A stretch of DNA of 64,000 nucleotides from Hormoscilla sp. GM7CHS1pb (GCA_014323675.1 JACONN010000002.1:2214001-2278000), one strand, 5' to 3'. Numbered from the stretch's first letter, positions 19,107 to 28,654 are shown. Numbers and translations: made by a program. Notes: generated by a model from the sequence alone, not told the origin.

Positions 19107-20567
19107 CTAGCCCCCTTTCTGCTTTTCTAGCACCTGCCGCATCCGCGTCATTTCATGTTTCGCTTCATTCAGATAATTGATACATTGTTGCAGATTTTTC
19201 ACCACCAACTTAAACTGAGCGTCGTTATTGTAGCTTTGATTACTCAGGCTTTCGGCAAACCGTTCGCCCAAATTCTGAATACCTCGATTTACACCCTCTG
19301 TATAGTTATTCAGATTCCCCACCAACTTCGTCAGCTCTGCTTGCACTTCCGAAACAGTCTCTTCTCGCGCGATCGCCTGTTTTTGTAGCCGTTCAAATGC
19401 TTTTACTGCTAACTGGAAGCCACGGGTTCCTTCCTGAAGTTCGGGAATCATCTGACCAAAAGATTGCTGATTCCTTTGATGGGACTCTAGCAGTTGTCCT
19501 GACATTTGATTGCTACTGTTAATTTTTTCTCCCAGTTTAGCCAAGTTTTTACTATAACTATGCATTTCCGCCACTGCCGTTTCAATCACTTGCACTGATT
19601 CCACCAACACCGACGCCGACTGGGAAAAATTCCTTTGCGTGCTCGCCAAGTCCGATGTTACACTTGCCAATTTCCGGGGAAACTCGCTGTGCTCGAAGCT
19701 TTGAGCCACTTCTATAAACCGGTCTGCCGCCCTTTGAAATTCATCGGCACTTTTAGCGATCGTGCCCGAACTTTGGGCCAATCTAGCGTAGACCTGTTCC
19801 GCCAACTGACTCGCTTTCCTATTGGCATCAAAAATTTCTTGCAGCTTGTCTTGCAGAGAAGATTGCACCGCCTCCCGCACCGCTTGACCAAATCTCATTA
19901 AGAAGCCATCAAATGATGTTGTCATCCCCTTAACTATTTGATCCAGCCTCGTTTCACCCTCTAATGTCGGCAGATAGACATTATCTAGATAATCCTCTAC
20001 AGCACTGATCAGGCGGTACTTAGCTAGAGTCGTATTCAACACCAGGTTCACTATTCTTAACAGCGCACTGAAGAATATTGCCGCCAAGCTAGTGGTGAAA
20101 GCAATGCCCATTCCTTGTAGCGGGGTCTGTAATTCTCGCAGCAAACCTCCCACATCGATCGCATTAGTTTGGCTGACCGTTTCACTGAGGGACCAGAGAT
20201 TAATCGTGATCCCGATAAAAGTCCCCAGCAAGCCGAAGGATAGCAGCAAATTTGGCAGGATACGGCAGATGTTTTCAATTTGTTCGCAGGATAAAAACCC
20301 TACCTTCTCGCGGCTGTATACTTGATCTATTAGCGCCCCCGTATTCACCTGGTCCAATTTTACCACTGCATCAGCAAACCTTTTTTCCAGATATTCTATA
20401 ATTCTCGGTTTTTTTCCATTTGACTGGCCGTGCAGTAGCCTTCTCACCTGTTTCCCTTGGCTGCCCAGATGAGCATATAATGCCAATCGCAAGAAGATCG
20501 CCGCTACTGATGGCAATACCACCAGGACGATCGTCAGCACAATTAAGTAACCTGGTATTATCTGCAT
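19107..20567 (-). CDS. MotA/TolQ/ExbB-like membrane protein
   Basis: 486 residues. Membrane segments lie at about 4-27 (YLIVLTIVLVVLPSVAAIFL), 97-117 (NLLLSFGLLGTFIGITINL) and 150-175 (GMGIAFTTSLAAIFFSALL). The motifs GLLGTFIGI and GIAFTTSLAAI are those of the MotA/TolQ/ExbB channel family. The C-terminal ~280 residues are predicted coiled coil. It is paralogous to the gene at 478-2151 and pairs with the OmpA-like gene just downstream. Together they would form an ion-driven complex spanning the envelope; the driven process is unknown, though tubulin-like and vWA genes in the same region suggest membrane organisation. Confidence 0.82.
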   Translation of the reverse strand: MQIIPGYLIVLTIVLVVLPSVAAIFLRLALYAHLGSQGKQVRRLLHGQSNGKKPRIIEYLEKRFADAVVKLDQVNTGALIDQVYSREKVGFLSCEQIENICRILPNLLLSFGLLGTFIGITINLWSLSETVSQTNAIDVGGLLRELQTPLQGMGIAFTTSLAAIFFSALLRIVNLVLNTTLAKYRLISAVEDYLDNVYLPTLEGETRLDQIVKGMTTSFDGFLMRFGQAVREAVQSSLQDKLQEIFDANRKASQLAEQVYARLAQSSGTIAKSADEFQRAADRFIEVAQSFEHSEFPRKLASVTSDLASTQRNFSQSASVLVESVQVIETAVAEMHSYSKNLAKLGEKINSSNQMSGQLLESHQRNQQSFGQMIPELQEGTRGFQLAVKAFERLQKQAIAREETVSEVQAELTKLVGNLNNYTEGVNRGIQNLGERFAESLSNQSYNNDAQFKLVVKNLQQCINYLNEAKHEMTRMRQVLEKQKGG

Positions 20568-20624
20568 ATTACAGCCCTACTCTTCTAATGGTAAAATCTC
20601 CCGATCGGTAAGAGTTAATGTCAC

Positions 20625-22895
20625 TTACTCAGATGATGTTGTTCCCGATGCTTTGATTGCATCAATTTGGTCGCGCAACTTGTCCGATAGCAAATCTGCT
20701 TGACTGAGTTCGGACTGTTCCCCAGATGCCATCCATTTTAACTGCACCCTTTCCTTTTCGGCCTCTGCCTCTCCCAGAATCAAGGAGGCCACCGCCCCAC
20801 TCCGGTCCGCCCGTGCAAACTGCTTCTTAAAGGCCGATCCACTCAAGTCTAACTCGACTGCAAACCCGGCTTTTCGCAGATATGAAGCCAGTTTGAGCGA
20901 TTGCATCTGGGCCTTTTCGCCTCGGGAAACTAGATAAAAATCCAGCGAGGCTATTCGGGGAGATGTTTGCAACTGCTGCAAGAGGACGATCAGACGTTCT
21001 AGACCCATCGCCCACCCCACCGCTGGCGTCTGGGGTCCCGACAGTTCTGCTACCAATCCATCATAGCGCCCGCCTCCACAGACTGTTGCTTGAGCGCCCA
21101 AATCATCCGATATAATTTCAAAAGCCGTGTGGGTGTAGTAGTCTAGGCCCCGCACCAAGCGCGGATTCAGCTTGTAGCTAATGTTTAAGCTGCTCAACAA
21201 CTGCTGCACCATCTCAAAATGCCCCTGGGACTCCGGTCCCAGATAGTCCAATATACTCGGCGCATCCGCAGCAATTTCAGAAGTGCGGGTAGGGGTCGAA
21301 CTGGGAATCGCTTCCCAATCCTCCCGTTCGGAACCGTGCTTGCGACTTTCACCGCACACGGCTACTGGTTGGTAAGTCCTTGTCATGGATAGCACTATCA
21401 GAGTTACCTCCTACTGGGGCCTTGTCTTGTGAGATTTGGCCCCCAATGGTTGTCAGTAGACTGTTTTTAATGCCTTAGCTCCGGAAGGTTCGCAGAGGAT
21501 ATACCCGATAAAACCTTGAACCTGCTCTTTACTAACTTTTAGCCGTAAAATTTGGTTGGCCTCCGAGTTTTTACCCGGCTAAGGTCTTCTAGTCCATAAA
21601 TCCGACTTTTGGGATTTCTCCCTAGTAACTGGAAAAATGGGGTTAATTTCTCCCTTGACTTCTTACCATATCCGTCCTACGTCAGCTCTGGTTACCCAGT
21701 ATCGCCTACATTACTATAGGCGTTATCCCAAGCATTACCCTGGGCATTGGCTTCTTAGGACATCCCTCCCCCGACGGCTTGCGTTTATCATCTAACTGGT
21801 CCCGAGGGGACAGCACATCGGAGGTTACTTCGTTCCTTGGTATCATTTCATGATGCTTTTAGACCCTTACTCTCCCCCGGGAGTTCTGTGGACGCATTGT
21901 TAACCAGATAAAACGGTCAACACTAACTACCATTTCCCTTTTGGGCCAGCGTATTAGCCTTATTCCGCTGGTCTAGTATAACGAGGTTTAAGCGTAAGTT
22001 CGTTTTCTCTAGTCATGAGCATCTTTCCTAGCGGCATAACCGGCTTAGGCTGCCAGTTGTCCTACATTTAAGTCCTTGCTCTGCACCCCGGTGATGTCAC
22101 TCCGAAGCACTAAGGACCGGTGTCACTCTCGCGCCAGAGAGGAGAGGAATTGAACCTCCATGAGTACCAAAGTTGTCCGGCTAATGGAACCAGACCTGAC
22201 TGTTCACCGCTTACCCCGATTTAGTCGGTATTGCTGGTTTAGGTCAGAACGAATCGCACTTTATCCTTACTATCCAGGATCCGCAGGGGATTGCGGGTCA
22301 ATCGATCTTGGGAGTCTGGGTCTAATTCATCTTTGTAGGGCGTCAAATACTCTACCAAGGCTTGGCGATATCCCTGTCTATCTTCTATATTCCCGACCGA
22401 GTTAATCTCCAAACGCAGCTGCACCAGACCCAAACCTTGCAGGATCTCCGTGGCGATCGCGATCGCCTCCGCATCCGCCCTGGGGTCCGCACTCCCGATC
22501 GCTTCTAGCCCCAGCTGATGAAATTGTCGCTGTCGTCCTGCTTGGGGGCGTTCGTAGCGGAACATCGGGCCTATGTACCACAGACGCTGGACCCCACCAG
22601 AGGCATAAAGCTTCTGTTCTATCAAAGCCCGGACTACCCCAGCCGTATTTTCCGGGCGCAGGGTAATCGATCGCCCTTTTCGATCGGGGAAGCTATACAT
22701 TTCCTTCCCGACCACATCCGTCGCTTCTCCGATACCCCGCGCGAATAGTTCCGTCTGCTCGAAAATCGGCGTGCGGATTTCCCGATAGGCCGATCGATCT
22801 AGAATTTCTCGTGCCCTTGCTTCTACCAGTTGCCAATAGCCTACCTCATCCGGTAGAATATCTCTTGTTCCCCGTAACGCTTGTATTTCTCCCAT
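20625..22895 (-). CDS. hisS: Histidyl-tRNA synthetase, split by a group II intron
   Basis: Exon 1 is 22895-22260 (212 codons, [17 protein letters not shown] to RILDSKDK). Exon 2 is 21287-20625 ([17 protein letters not shown] to the stop). Joined, they give 432 residues, normal for bacterial HisRS. Class II motif 2 ([20 protein letters not shown]), the histidine loop [11 protein letters not shown], motif 3 ([11 protein letters not shown]) and the anticodon domain are all present. HisRS charges tRNA-His and is essential, so removal of the 972-nt insert from mRNA must occur unless another hisS exists. The upstream gene overlaps the start by one base (TAATG). Confidence 0.93.
21288..22259 (-). 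mobile_element. ORF-less group II intron in hisS (copy 1)
   Basis: The insert begins with the group II 5' consensus GTGCG directly after hisS codon AAA and ends ...CCCTACC before CGC ACT. Near its 3' end it has a canonical domain V (AGCCGTG, GAAA-type loop, CACGGTT, about 21330-21363) and a domain VI hairpin (about 21288-21329). It is 972 nt, has the same sense as hisS and carries no reverse transcriptase. Splicing would need self-splicing or a maturase from elsewhere. The exact 3' end is set by keeping the hisS frame; one base either way is possible from the intron alone. Confidence 0.9.
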
Positions 22896-23163
22896 TATTC
22901 CGCTGGCCTTACTTCCCAGGCACCATAGCGATCGCTATAGTATGCCAAAATTTGCTCCACTCGCACCTTACTGTTCCGGTCAGCTTGGGAGCATACTCAA
23001 TTAACAAGCCCCCCAATTGAGAGTCGCTATAATCAAATTCTCTCGACTGCTGCCCTATTTCGCCGGCATACACCCCCTTTACTTGCTGCAAGTGAGCGGC
23101 TACTTCCCGGTATACCGCCAATGGCATCCTGGGGCAGCCGAGCGCTATTCTCTGTTGGTCCAC
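22895..23163 (-). CDS. Small conserved cyanobacterial protein upstream of hisS, frame shifted near its end
   Basis: The frame starts at 23163 ([20 protein letters not shown]) and, as read, runs into nonsense ([20 protein letters not shown]). One base added near 22966-22980 restores [20 protein letters not shown] and a TAA that overlaps the hisS ATG. The restored product has about 90 residues. I recall similar short proteins of unknown function in cyanobacteria. The tight junction with hisS suggests one operon. Whether the shift is real or a read error cannot be told here. Confidence 0.65.
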
Positions 23164-23168
23164 CTGAC

Positions 23169-23423
23169 TTATGTTACCACCTCCTCAGTAGCTGATTGAG
23201 GTTGTATACTACAGCAATTTACATCATCAATACATACTTTACCCCATTTCATTGCCCATCGCACCAGCTCCACCCGGTTTCCCGTCGCTGTCTTCGTCAA
23301 AATATTGCTGACATGGTTATCCACAGTGCGTTTGCTAATTTCCAATTTTTCCGCAACATTCTGATTTGTCAAGCCCGCTGCCACCAGTTCTAGCACTTGC
23401 AGTTCTCTTTCTGAGAGAGACAC
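23169..23423 (-). CDS. pedR: Small LuxR-type regulator, PedR-like
   Basis: 84 residues that are almost only a LuxR HTH: LSERELQVLELVAAGLTNQNVAEKLEISKRTVDNHVSNILTK, then NRVELVRWAMKWGKVCIDDVNCC. Lack of a receiver domain and cysteines near the end (VCIDDVNCC) match PedR of Synechocystis, a redox-responsive regulator of photosynthesis genes whose Cys links the dimer. The start is GTG at 23423; no upstream ATG is in frame before a stop. It lies 5 bp before the next minus-strand gene, so it may head the hisS operon. Confidence 0.75.
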   Translation of the reverse strand: MSLSERELQVLELVAAGLTNQNVAEKLEISKRTVDNHVSNILTKTATGNRVELVRWAMKWGKVCIDDVNCCSIQPQSATEEVVT

Positions 23424-23686
23424 TGGTTTTTCCTGCCACCAGCCATATTCCTTCTCATCCCTGTATATCTACCTATCTTACATTCTATAGGCAATTATAT
23501 TTAATTGGATCTGTTTTTTGCAGCTATTGTCCAATTTTGCCAATTCCACGAGCGGACTTTGGCCGGGGCGATCGCCGTCAGGGGGTGAAACCAGAAATGT
23601 GCTAGGCTACTCTATTGGGTTGAGATCGTGCCAATGGGGATCGCCACATCCTGTAGGGTCCGGGTGCAAGAGATAATGTAGATAGA
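23424..23686. other. Spacer upstream of pedR and of intron copy 2
   Basis: No gene is seen. It includes a HIP1 site (GCGATCGCC) and the 5' flank of the second intron (ATAATGTAGATAGA), which resembles the hisS 5' exon end (GATAGTAAGGATAAA) and so looks like a recognised intron-binding site. Confidence 0.5.
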
Positions 23687-24657
23687 GTGCGATTCGTTCT
23701 GACCTAAACCAGCAATACCGACTAAATCGGGGTAAGCGGTGAACAGTCAGGTCTGGTTCCATTAGCCGGACAACTTTGGTACTCATGGAGGTTCAATTCC
23801 TCTCCTCTCTGGCGCGAGAGTGACACCGGTCCTTAGTGCTTCGGAGTGACATCACCGGGGTGCAGAGCAAGGACTTAAATGTAGGACAACTGGCAGCCTA
23901 AGCCGGTTATGCCGCTAGGAAAGATGCTCATGACTAGAGAAAACGAACTTACGCTTAAACCTCGTTATACTAGACCAGCGGAATAAGGCTAATACGCTGG
24001 CCCAAAAGGGAAATGGTAGTTAGTGTTGACCGTTTTATCTGGTTAACAATGCGTCCACAGAACTCCCGGGGGAGAGTAAGGGTCTAAAAGCATCATGAAA
24101 TGATACCAAGGAACGAAGTAACCTCCGATGTGCTGTCCCCCTCGGGACCAGTTAGATGATAAACGCAAGCCGTCGGGGGAGGGATGTCCTAAGAAGCCAA
24201 TGCCCAGGGTAATGCTTGGGATAACGCCTATAGTAATGTAGGCGATACTGGGTAACCAGAGCTGACGTAGGACGGATATGGTAAGAAGTCAAGGGAGAAA
24301 TTAACCCCATTTTTCCAGTTACTAGGGAGAAATCCCAAAAGTCGGATTTATGGACTAGAAGACCTTAGCCGGGTAAAAACTCGGAGGCCAACCAAATTTT
24401 ACGGCTAAAAGTTAGTAAAGAGCAGGTTCAAGGTTTTATCGGGTATATCCTCTGCGAACCTTCCGGAGCTAAGGCATTAAAAACAGTCTACTGACAACCA
24501 TTGGGGGCCAAATCTCACAAGACAAGGCCAGTAGGAGGTAACTCTGATAGTGCTATCCATGACAAGGACTTACCAACCAGTAGCCGTGTGCGGTGAAAGT
24601 CGCAAGCACGGTTCCGAACGGGAGGATTGGGAAGCGATTCCCAGTTCGACCCCTACC
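23687..24657 (+). mobile_element. ORF-less group II intron (copy 2), opposite orientation
   Basis: Same sequence as the hisS intron, 971 nt, on the other strand: starts GTGCGATTCG, domain V at about 24582-24615 (AGCCGTGTGCGG ... CGCAAGCACGGTT), domain VI to CCCTACC. Only two length differences were found against copy 1: one extra C in TGTCCCCCTCGGG, and GGCC where copy 1 has GGCCCC before AGTAGG. It sits 22 bp before the ATG of a CBS-domain gene, outside a coding region as far as can be seen. No intron-encoded protein is present. Confidence 0.88.
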
Positions 24658-24678
24658 TAATCAGGCTAGGCTTGGCTA

Positions 24679-25049
24679 TGCAACTTGGAAACCCGCCCAT
24701 TTCTTCCCTATCCTTACAAGCTGCCATTGACGCTCATCCCCTGACGGTGGCCCCATCCACTCCGGTACTCGAGGCCATCTCCCTGGTGGCGAAGTCAAAC
24801 AGCGATGTCCGACGGGTAGTGCTTTTAGCGCTCCCGGGAGACATCGAGCGCCCGTCGGACATCGTACCGCTCATATTACCCCATCTAGTTCATCCTGGAC
24901 TGCATGAAGCACGACCTAGTTGCGTGTTGGTGATGTCCGGGACCGCCCTCGTGGGGTTGTTAACTGAGCGGGATATTGTCAGGTTGGCTGCTGGTGGGAT
25001 GACGATTTCACTGGTTGATAAGCGGCTCCCGCCCGGATTTGTATTATAG
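24679..25049 (+). pseudogene. CBS-domain protein fragment carrying a palindromic insertion
   Basis: From ATG 24679 the protein reads MQLGNPPISSLSLQAAIDAHPLTVAPSTPVLEAISLVAKS, a normal CBS start as found at the front of cyanobacterial sensor proteins. It is then interrupted by about 30 residues derived largely from a palindromic element (24803-24864), resumes with CVLVMSGTALVGLLTERDIVRLA, and stops after LPPGFVL. Relatives continue with more CBS, PAS or kinase domains, which are missing. The gene may belong to the decayed front of the sensor that follows. Confidence 0.6.
24803..24864. repeat. Small palindromic element A inside the CBS gene
   Basis: Arms CGATGTCCGACGGG (24803-24816) and CCCGTCGGACATCG (24851-24864) are perfect 14-bp inverse copies. 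Between them lies the core TAGTGCTTTTAGCGCTCCC (24817-24835), shared with three other elements in the window. The reading frame stays open across it. Confidence 0.8.
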
Positions 25050-25356
25050 CTAATTATAGGTAATACAAACGAGGATTACGTGCGCTACAATGTAATCTGT
25101 CATCAAGGCTCCCCCCGGGATTTGTATTATAACTGATTACAGGTAACCCTGAATCTTAGTATTGCGTGCGCTACGATGTAATCGATCGGCGTAGAACTTG
25201 TTGGCCAGGATATAAACATATGCATGACTCCACTACCCGCATCGTTAAAAAAGTTAGCGAGCAACCGAATGACTCGATCTAAAATATTGAGAATTTTCAC
25301 AATATTTTCACTCAGAGAAGCTAAAATGAAATTATAACATTTGTATTAAGAGCAAA
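25050..25356. other. Spacer with an imperfect ~83-bp tandem duplication
   Basis: Units at about 25023-25104 and 25106-25189 both start GGCTCC-C-CC-GGATTTGTATTATA and share GTGCGCTACAATGTAATC/GTGCGCTACGATGTAATC. The first unit overlaps the end of the CBS fragment. The rest is AT-rich leader for the diguanylate cyclase gene. Confidence 0.65.
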
Positions 25357-27633
25357 ATGGAGAATAATACAGATAAAATAAATTTATCGGCATCAAAGCA
25401 AAGTGCTGGGGTGGGAGATGAAAGCGATCGCACTCTGGGGAGGCATCGGCGCGTTATAGCCTGGAGTAAGGTTTTATCGGTGCCCGACTGGATGCTGGTG
25501 GGGCTGATGCTGGTGACTGGTGCAGTATTGTCTGGCTGGACATCCTTGATGGTATGGCAGTGGGAACGGGAGCAGGCGGAAGTTAGCTTCCAAGAAAAGA
25601 TAGATGACGTGGCTCACGCCTTAAAAACGACGATCGCTTCGGAGTTATCGGTGCTAAAAGAATTGAGTGACTTCTATGGGGCTTCTGAGCTAGTTGAACG
25701 AGAGGAATTTAGTCAATTTGTTTCTCGTTCCCTATCTGAATATCCTTCCATTGGGGCAGTGGTGTGGCTACCCCGCGTACCCGATGGGCAACGGCAGGAC
25801 TTTGAGGCTCAGATGAGTGCTCAAGGCTATCCTAACTTCCAAATCACCGAAGTCAACCCTCAAGGAATAAAGGTCAAGGCCCAAAAACGCGACTCATATT
25901 TCCCCGTGACCTATTTACAGCCAATGATGAGTTACCAGCAGGTTATAGGTCTTGATTTAGGCTCTGATGGCACGTCTGAAGCCCTACAAAAGGCACGAGA
26001 TACAGGGCAAATTATTACCCAGATGCACCTGTGGGAATTCAGGGAGACCCCGGATGAACTGGTGTTTGGTGGGATTTTACCAATTTACCGCGATCGCACT
26101 CCCTACGCTAGTCTCCAGATGCGCCAGCAGTCCTTGCAGGGTTTTGTCCTGGGTGTTTTTCAGCTGTACGAGATCCTGAAGGAGGCTTTCGAGGGACAAG
26201 ACTCTATAGTTGTAAATACTACTAATATTGCTTGGGTGCATCCCACTTTCGCAAGGGCTACCGACCCTGGCTCTCGGGCAAAGCAGCCGCTGACAAAATA
26301 TCTGTTCGCCTTCTATGACGCTCAGACAGGTAAACTCCTAGTAGACCCCAAGACTGTAGAACGGGAAAACAGCTTCCTTTGTCGCCAGTTCACTGCTTGT
26401 ACTCGTAAGCTCCAGTTTGGCGATCGGGAATGGTTAATCCAATTTCTGCCCACGCCAGAGTATATGGCAGCTCAACCGCAGTCGCAATTGTGGATGACCC
26501 CGCTCGTCGGCTTGAGTATGACGGGTTTTGTGACTGCCTGTCTGCTGATCCTCCTGGAACGCAAGGGTCGAATGGAACAATTGTTGCAGGAGCGATCGCA
26601 GTCGAACTGGGAACTTTTGCAACTCAACGCTCAGCTAAAGCAAGCCAACGAAGAAATTACTTTGTTGGGCAAAATGATCGATCTGCTGCAAGCTTGCTAC
26701 AGTCGGGAAGAGGCAGACACTACGATCCATAAGTTGGTGCAACAACTATTCCCTGAGGGATCGGGTGTACTTTATCGGCTCAATGCTTCGGGAAATCTGC
26801 TGGAAGAGGCGATCTCCTGGGGGGACCAGCCTACTAGCAAACTGCTGTTCCCACCCCATGATTGCTGGGCCCTGCGTTGTAGCCGCAAGCATCTGTTTCA
26901 GGACGCAAAAATAGACTTGTCCTGTCCCCATTGTAGCCCAGGGAGAGCGCATGAAAGTTTCTGTCTGCCTTTGATGGCCCAGCGGGAAACTTTGGGTATG
27001 CTGTATTTGAGTTCTCAGCCGGGACAGTTAACAAAAGCTAAGCAACAGCTAGCTGTGACATTGGCCGACCATATAGCCTTGGCAATATCAAACTTAAAAC
27101 TGCGGGAGACACTGAAAAACCAGAGTATCCGCGACCCCCTCACTGGTTTATTTAATCGGCGCTACCTGGAAGAATTTCTCGAAAGGGAGTTGCTGCGATC
27201 GCAACGCCATCAGCAACCCTTGGCGGCGATCGCGATCGACGCGGATCGCTTTAAGCGCTTCAATGATACTTTTGGTCACGATGCTGGGGATGCGGTACTC
27301 CGAGCATTGGCGATGTGCTTGGAAAAAAATATCCGTGGTTCGGATATTGCCTGCCGCTATGGGGGTGAGGAGTTTACGCTGATTTTGCCAGAAGCCTCCT
27401 TAGATGATACTAGGAAGCGAGCTGAGCAACTCCGCAGACAGGTTAAGCTCCTCAATGTACAGCATCTCGGTCAGCCTCTCGGTAAGATTACAGTGTCTAT
27501 GGGAGTAGCTTGTTTCCCAGAACATGGTTTGACGGCAGAGGCGCTGATTAGGGCAGCTGATGAGGCCCTTTATCGGGCGAAAAAAGCGGGGCGCGATCGG
27601 GTGGTCGCGGCAAGTGATACTTTGACCCTATAG
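25357..27633 (+). CDS. CHASE-GAF-GGDEF diguanylate cyclase
   Basis: 758 residues. A transmembrane helix (MLVGLMLVTGAVLSGWTSL, about 46-64), a periplasmic CHASE-type sensor domain (about 80-330, including IGAVVWLPRVP), a second helix (about 383-402), a short coiled coil, a GAF-like domain (about 445-590) and a GGDEF domain. The active site is RYGGEEF with the inhibitory I-site RGSD just before it, and DPLTGLFNRRYLEE marks the domain start. It should make cyclic di-GMP in response to an external signal and be feedback inhibited. The binding-site cysteines CWALRC and CPHC in the GAF region are unusual and may bind a cofactor or metal. Confidence 0.9.
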   Translation: MENNTDKINLSASKQSAGVGDESDRTLGRHRRVIAWSKVLSVPDWMLVGLMLVTGAVLSGWTSLMVWQWEREQAEVSFQEKIDDVAHALKTTIASELSVLKELSDFYGASELVEREEFSQFVSRSLSEYPSIGAVVWLPRVPDGQRQDFEAQMSAQGYPNFQITEVNPQGIKVKAQKRDSYFPVTYLQPMMSYQQVIGLDLGSDGTSEALQKARDTGQIITQMHLWEFRETPDELVFGGILPIYRDRTPYASLQMRQQSLQGFVLGVFQLYEILKEAFEGQDSIVVNTTNIAWVHPTFARATDPGSRAKQPLTKYLFAFYDAQTGKLLVDPKTVERENSFLCRQFTACTRKLQFGDREWLIQFLPTPEYMAAQPQSQLWMTPLVGLSMTGFVTACLLILLERKGRMEQLLQERSQSNWELLQLNAQLKQANEEITLLGKMIDLLQACYSREEADTTIHKLVQQLFPEGSGVLYRLNASGNLLEEAISWGDQPTSKLLFPPHDCWALRCSRKHLFQDAKIDLSCPHCSPGRAHESFCLPLMAQRETLGMLYLSSQPGQLTKAKQQLAVTLADHIALAISNLKLRETLKNQSIRDPLTGLFNRRYLEEFLERELLRSQRHQQPLAAIAIDADRFKRFNDTFGHDAGDAVLRALAMCLEKNIRGSDIACRYGGEEFTLILPEASLDDTRKRAEQLRRQVKLLNVQHLGQPLGKITVSMGVACFPEHGLTAEALIRAADEALYRAKKAGRDRVVAASDTLTL

Positions 27634-27670
27634 CTGCTAAGAAGTAATTGTAACCGAGCGAAATAGTGCT

Positions 27671-28654
27671 ATGACAAATCCCCGTGTTTTGTGTTTGGGT
27701 GAAATATTATTCGATCTGTTAGCAGATCGACTCGGACTGCCCTTAGAACAAGTGCAGTCTTGGACTCCTTATGCCGGAGGCGCACCAGCTAATGTGGCCT
27801 GTGCCTTGGTAAAGTTGGGGACATCATCTGGGTTTATTGGTTCTGTAGGCGTGGACGAACCGGGAAATTCTCTGGTGCAACTATTACAAGATGTGGGAGT
27901 GGATGTTACAGGGGTGCAGCGCCATCCGACAGCACCCACGCGCCAGGTTTATGTGGTGCGTTCGGAGTCGGGCGATCGCACTTTTGCAGGGTTTGGAGAC
28001 ATCCCGACTACTGATTTTGCCGACGCATACTTGCAGGCCGATGACATTCCCGTATCTTTATTTGCTGATGCTGATTTTATGGTATTAGGGACCCTTGAAC
28101 TTGCCTATCCGGAAACGCGGGCAGCCATTGAAAAAGCAATTGGGCTAGCAGAACAGTACGATGTTAAGATTATGGTAGATGTAAATTGGCGTCCCGTGTT
28201 TTGGTCTAACCATGAGTCCGCTAAACAGCGAATTAAAGCATTATTAAAGAAAGTAGATTTTCAGAAAATATCTGATGAAGAAGCGGACTTCCTGTTTGGC
28301 ACCCAGGATGCGGGTGCGATTAAATATAAGCTTGATGCTGTTGATGGCGTTGCGGTGACGGCGGGCGATCGGGATGTTTCCTACTGTCTGGGAGGAAATG
28401 AAGGGAAGCTATCTGTTTTCTCTGTGGATGTTCGAGATACGACGGGGGCGGGGGATGGCTTTACAGCAGGTTTCATTCATCAACTGTGTCTCCGGGGCAT
28501 TCAATGCCTGAAAGACTCCCAGACTGCATCCGATGTGATTACCTATGCTTGTGCTGTGGGGGCTTTGACTGCCATGAAACCGGGGACGATCGCATCTCAG
28601 CCTACCGCTGGGGAGGTGGAAGCTTTTTTGGCTAATTATGCTAGTGCATCCTAG
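27671..28654 (+). CDS. PfkB-family carbohydrate kinase (fructokinase-like)
   Basis: 327 residues with the two PfkB signatures: GGAPANVACALVKLG near residue 37 and DTTGAGDGFTAGFIHQL near residue 257, whose Asp is the catalytic base. ILFDLLADRLG and TFAGFGDIPTTDF fit the fructokinase/ribokinase branch. It would phosphorylate a sugar, most likely fructose, with ATP in the cytoplasm. It starts 38 bp after the cyclase gene on the same strand. Confidence 0.88.
   Translation: MTNPRVLCLGEILFDLLADRLGLPLEQVQSWTPYAGGAPANVACALVKLGTSSGFIGSVGVDEPGNSLVQLLQDVGVDVTGVQRHPTAPTRQVYVVRSESGDRTFAGFGDIPTTDFADAYLQADDIPVSLFADADFMVLGTLELAYPETRAAIEKAIGLAEQYDVKIMVDVNWRPVFWSNHESAKQRIKALLKKVDFQKISDEEADFLFGTQDAGAIKYKLDAVDGVAVTAGDRDVSYCLGGNEGKLSVFSVDVRDTTGAGDGFTAGFIHQLCLRGIQCLKDSQTASDVITYACAVGALTAMKPGTIASQPTAGEVEAFLANYASAS

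Noticed and set aside
23780..23820. tRNA-like T-arm GGTTCAATTCC
   Set aside because: It lies in the 5' part of the group II intron (both copies) and has no acceptor stem or anticodon arm around it.
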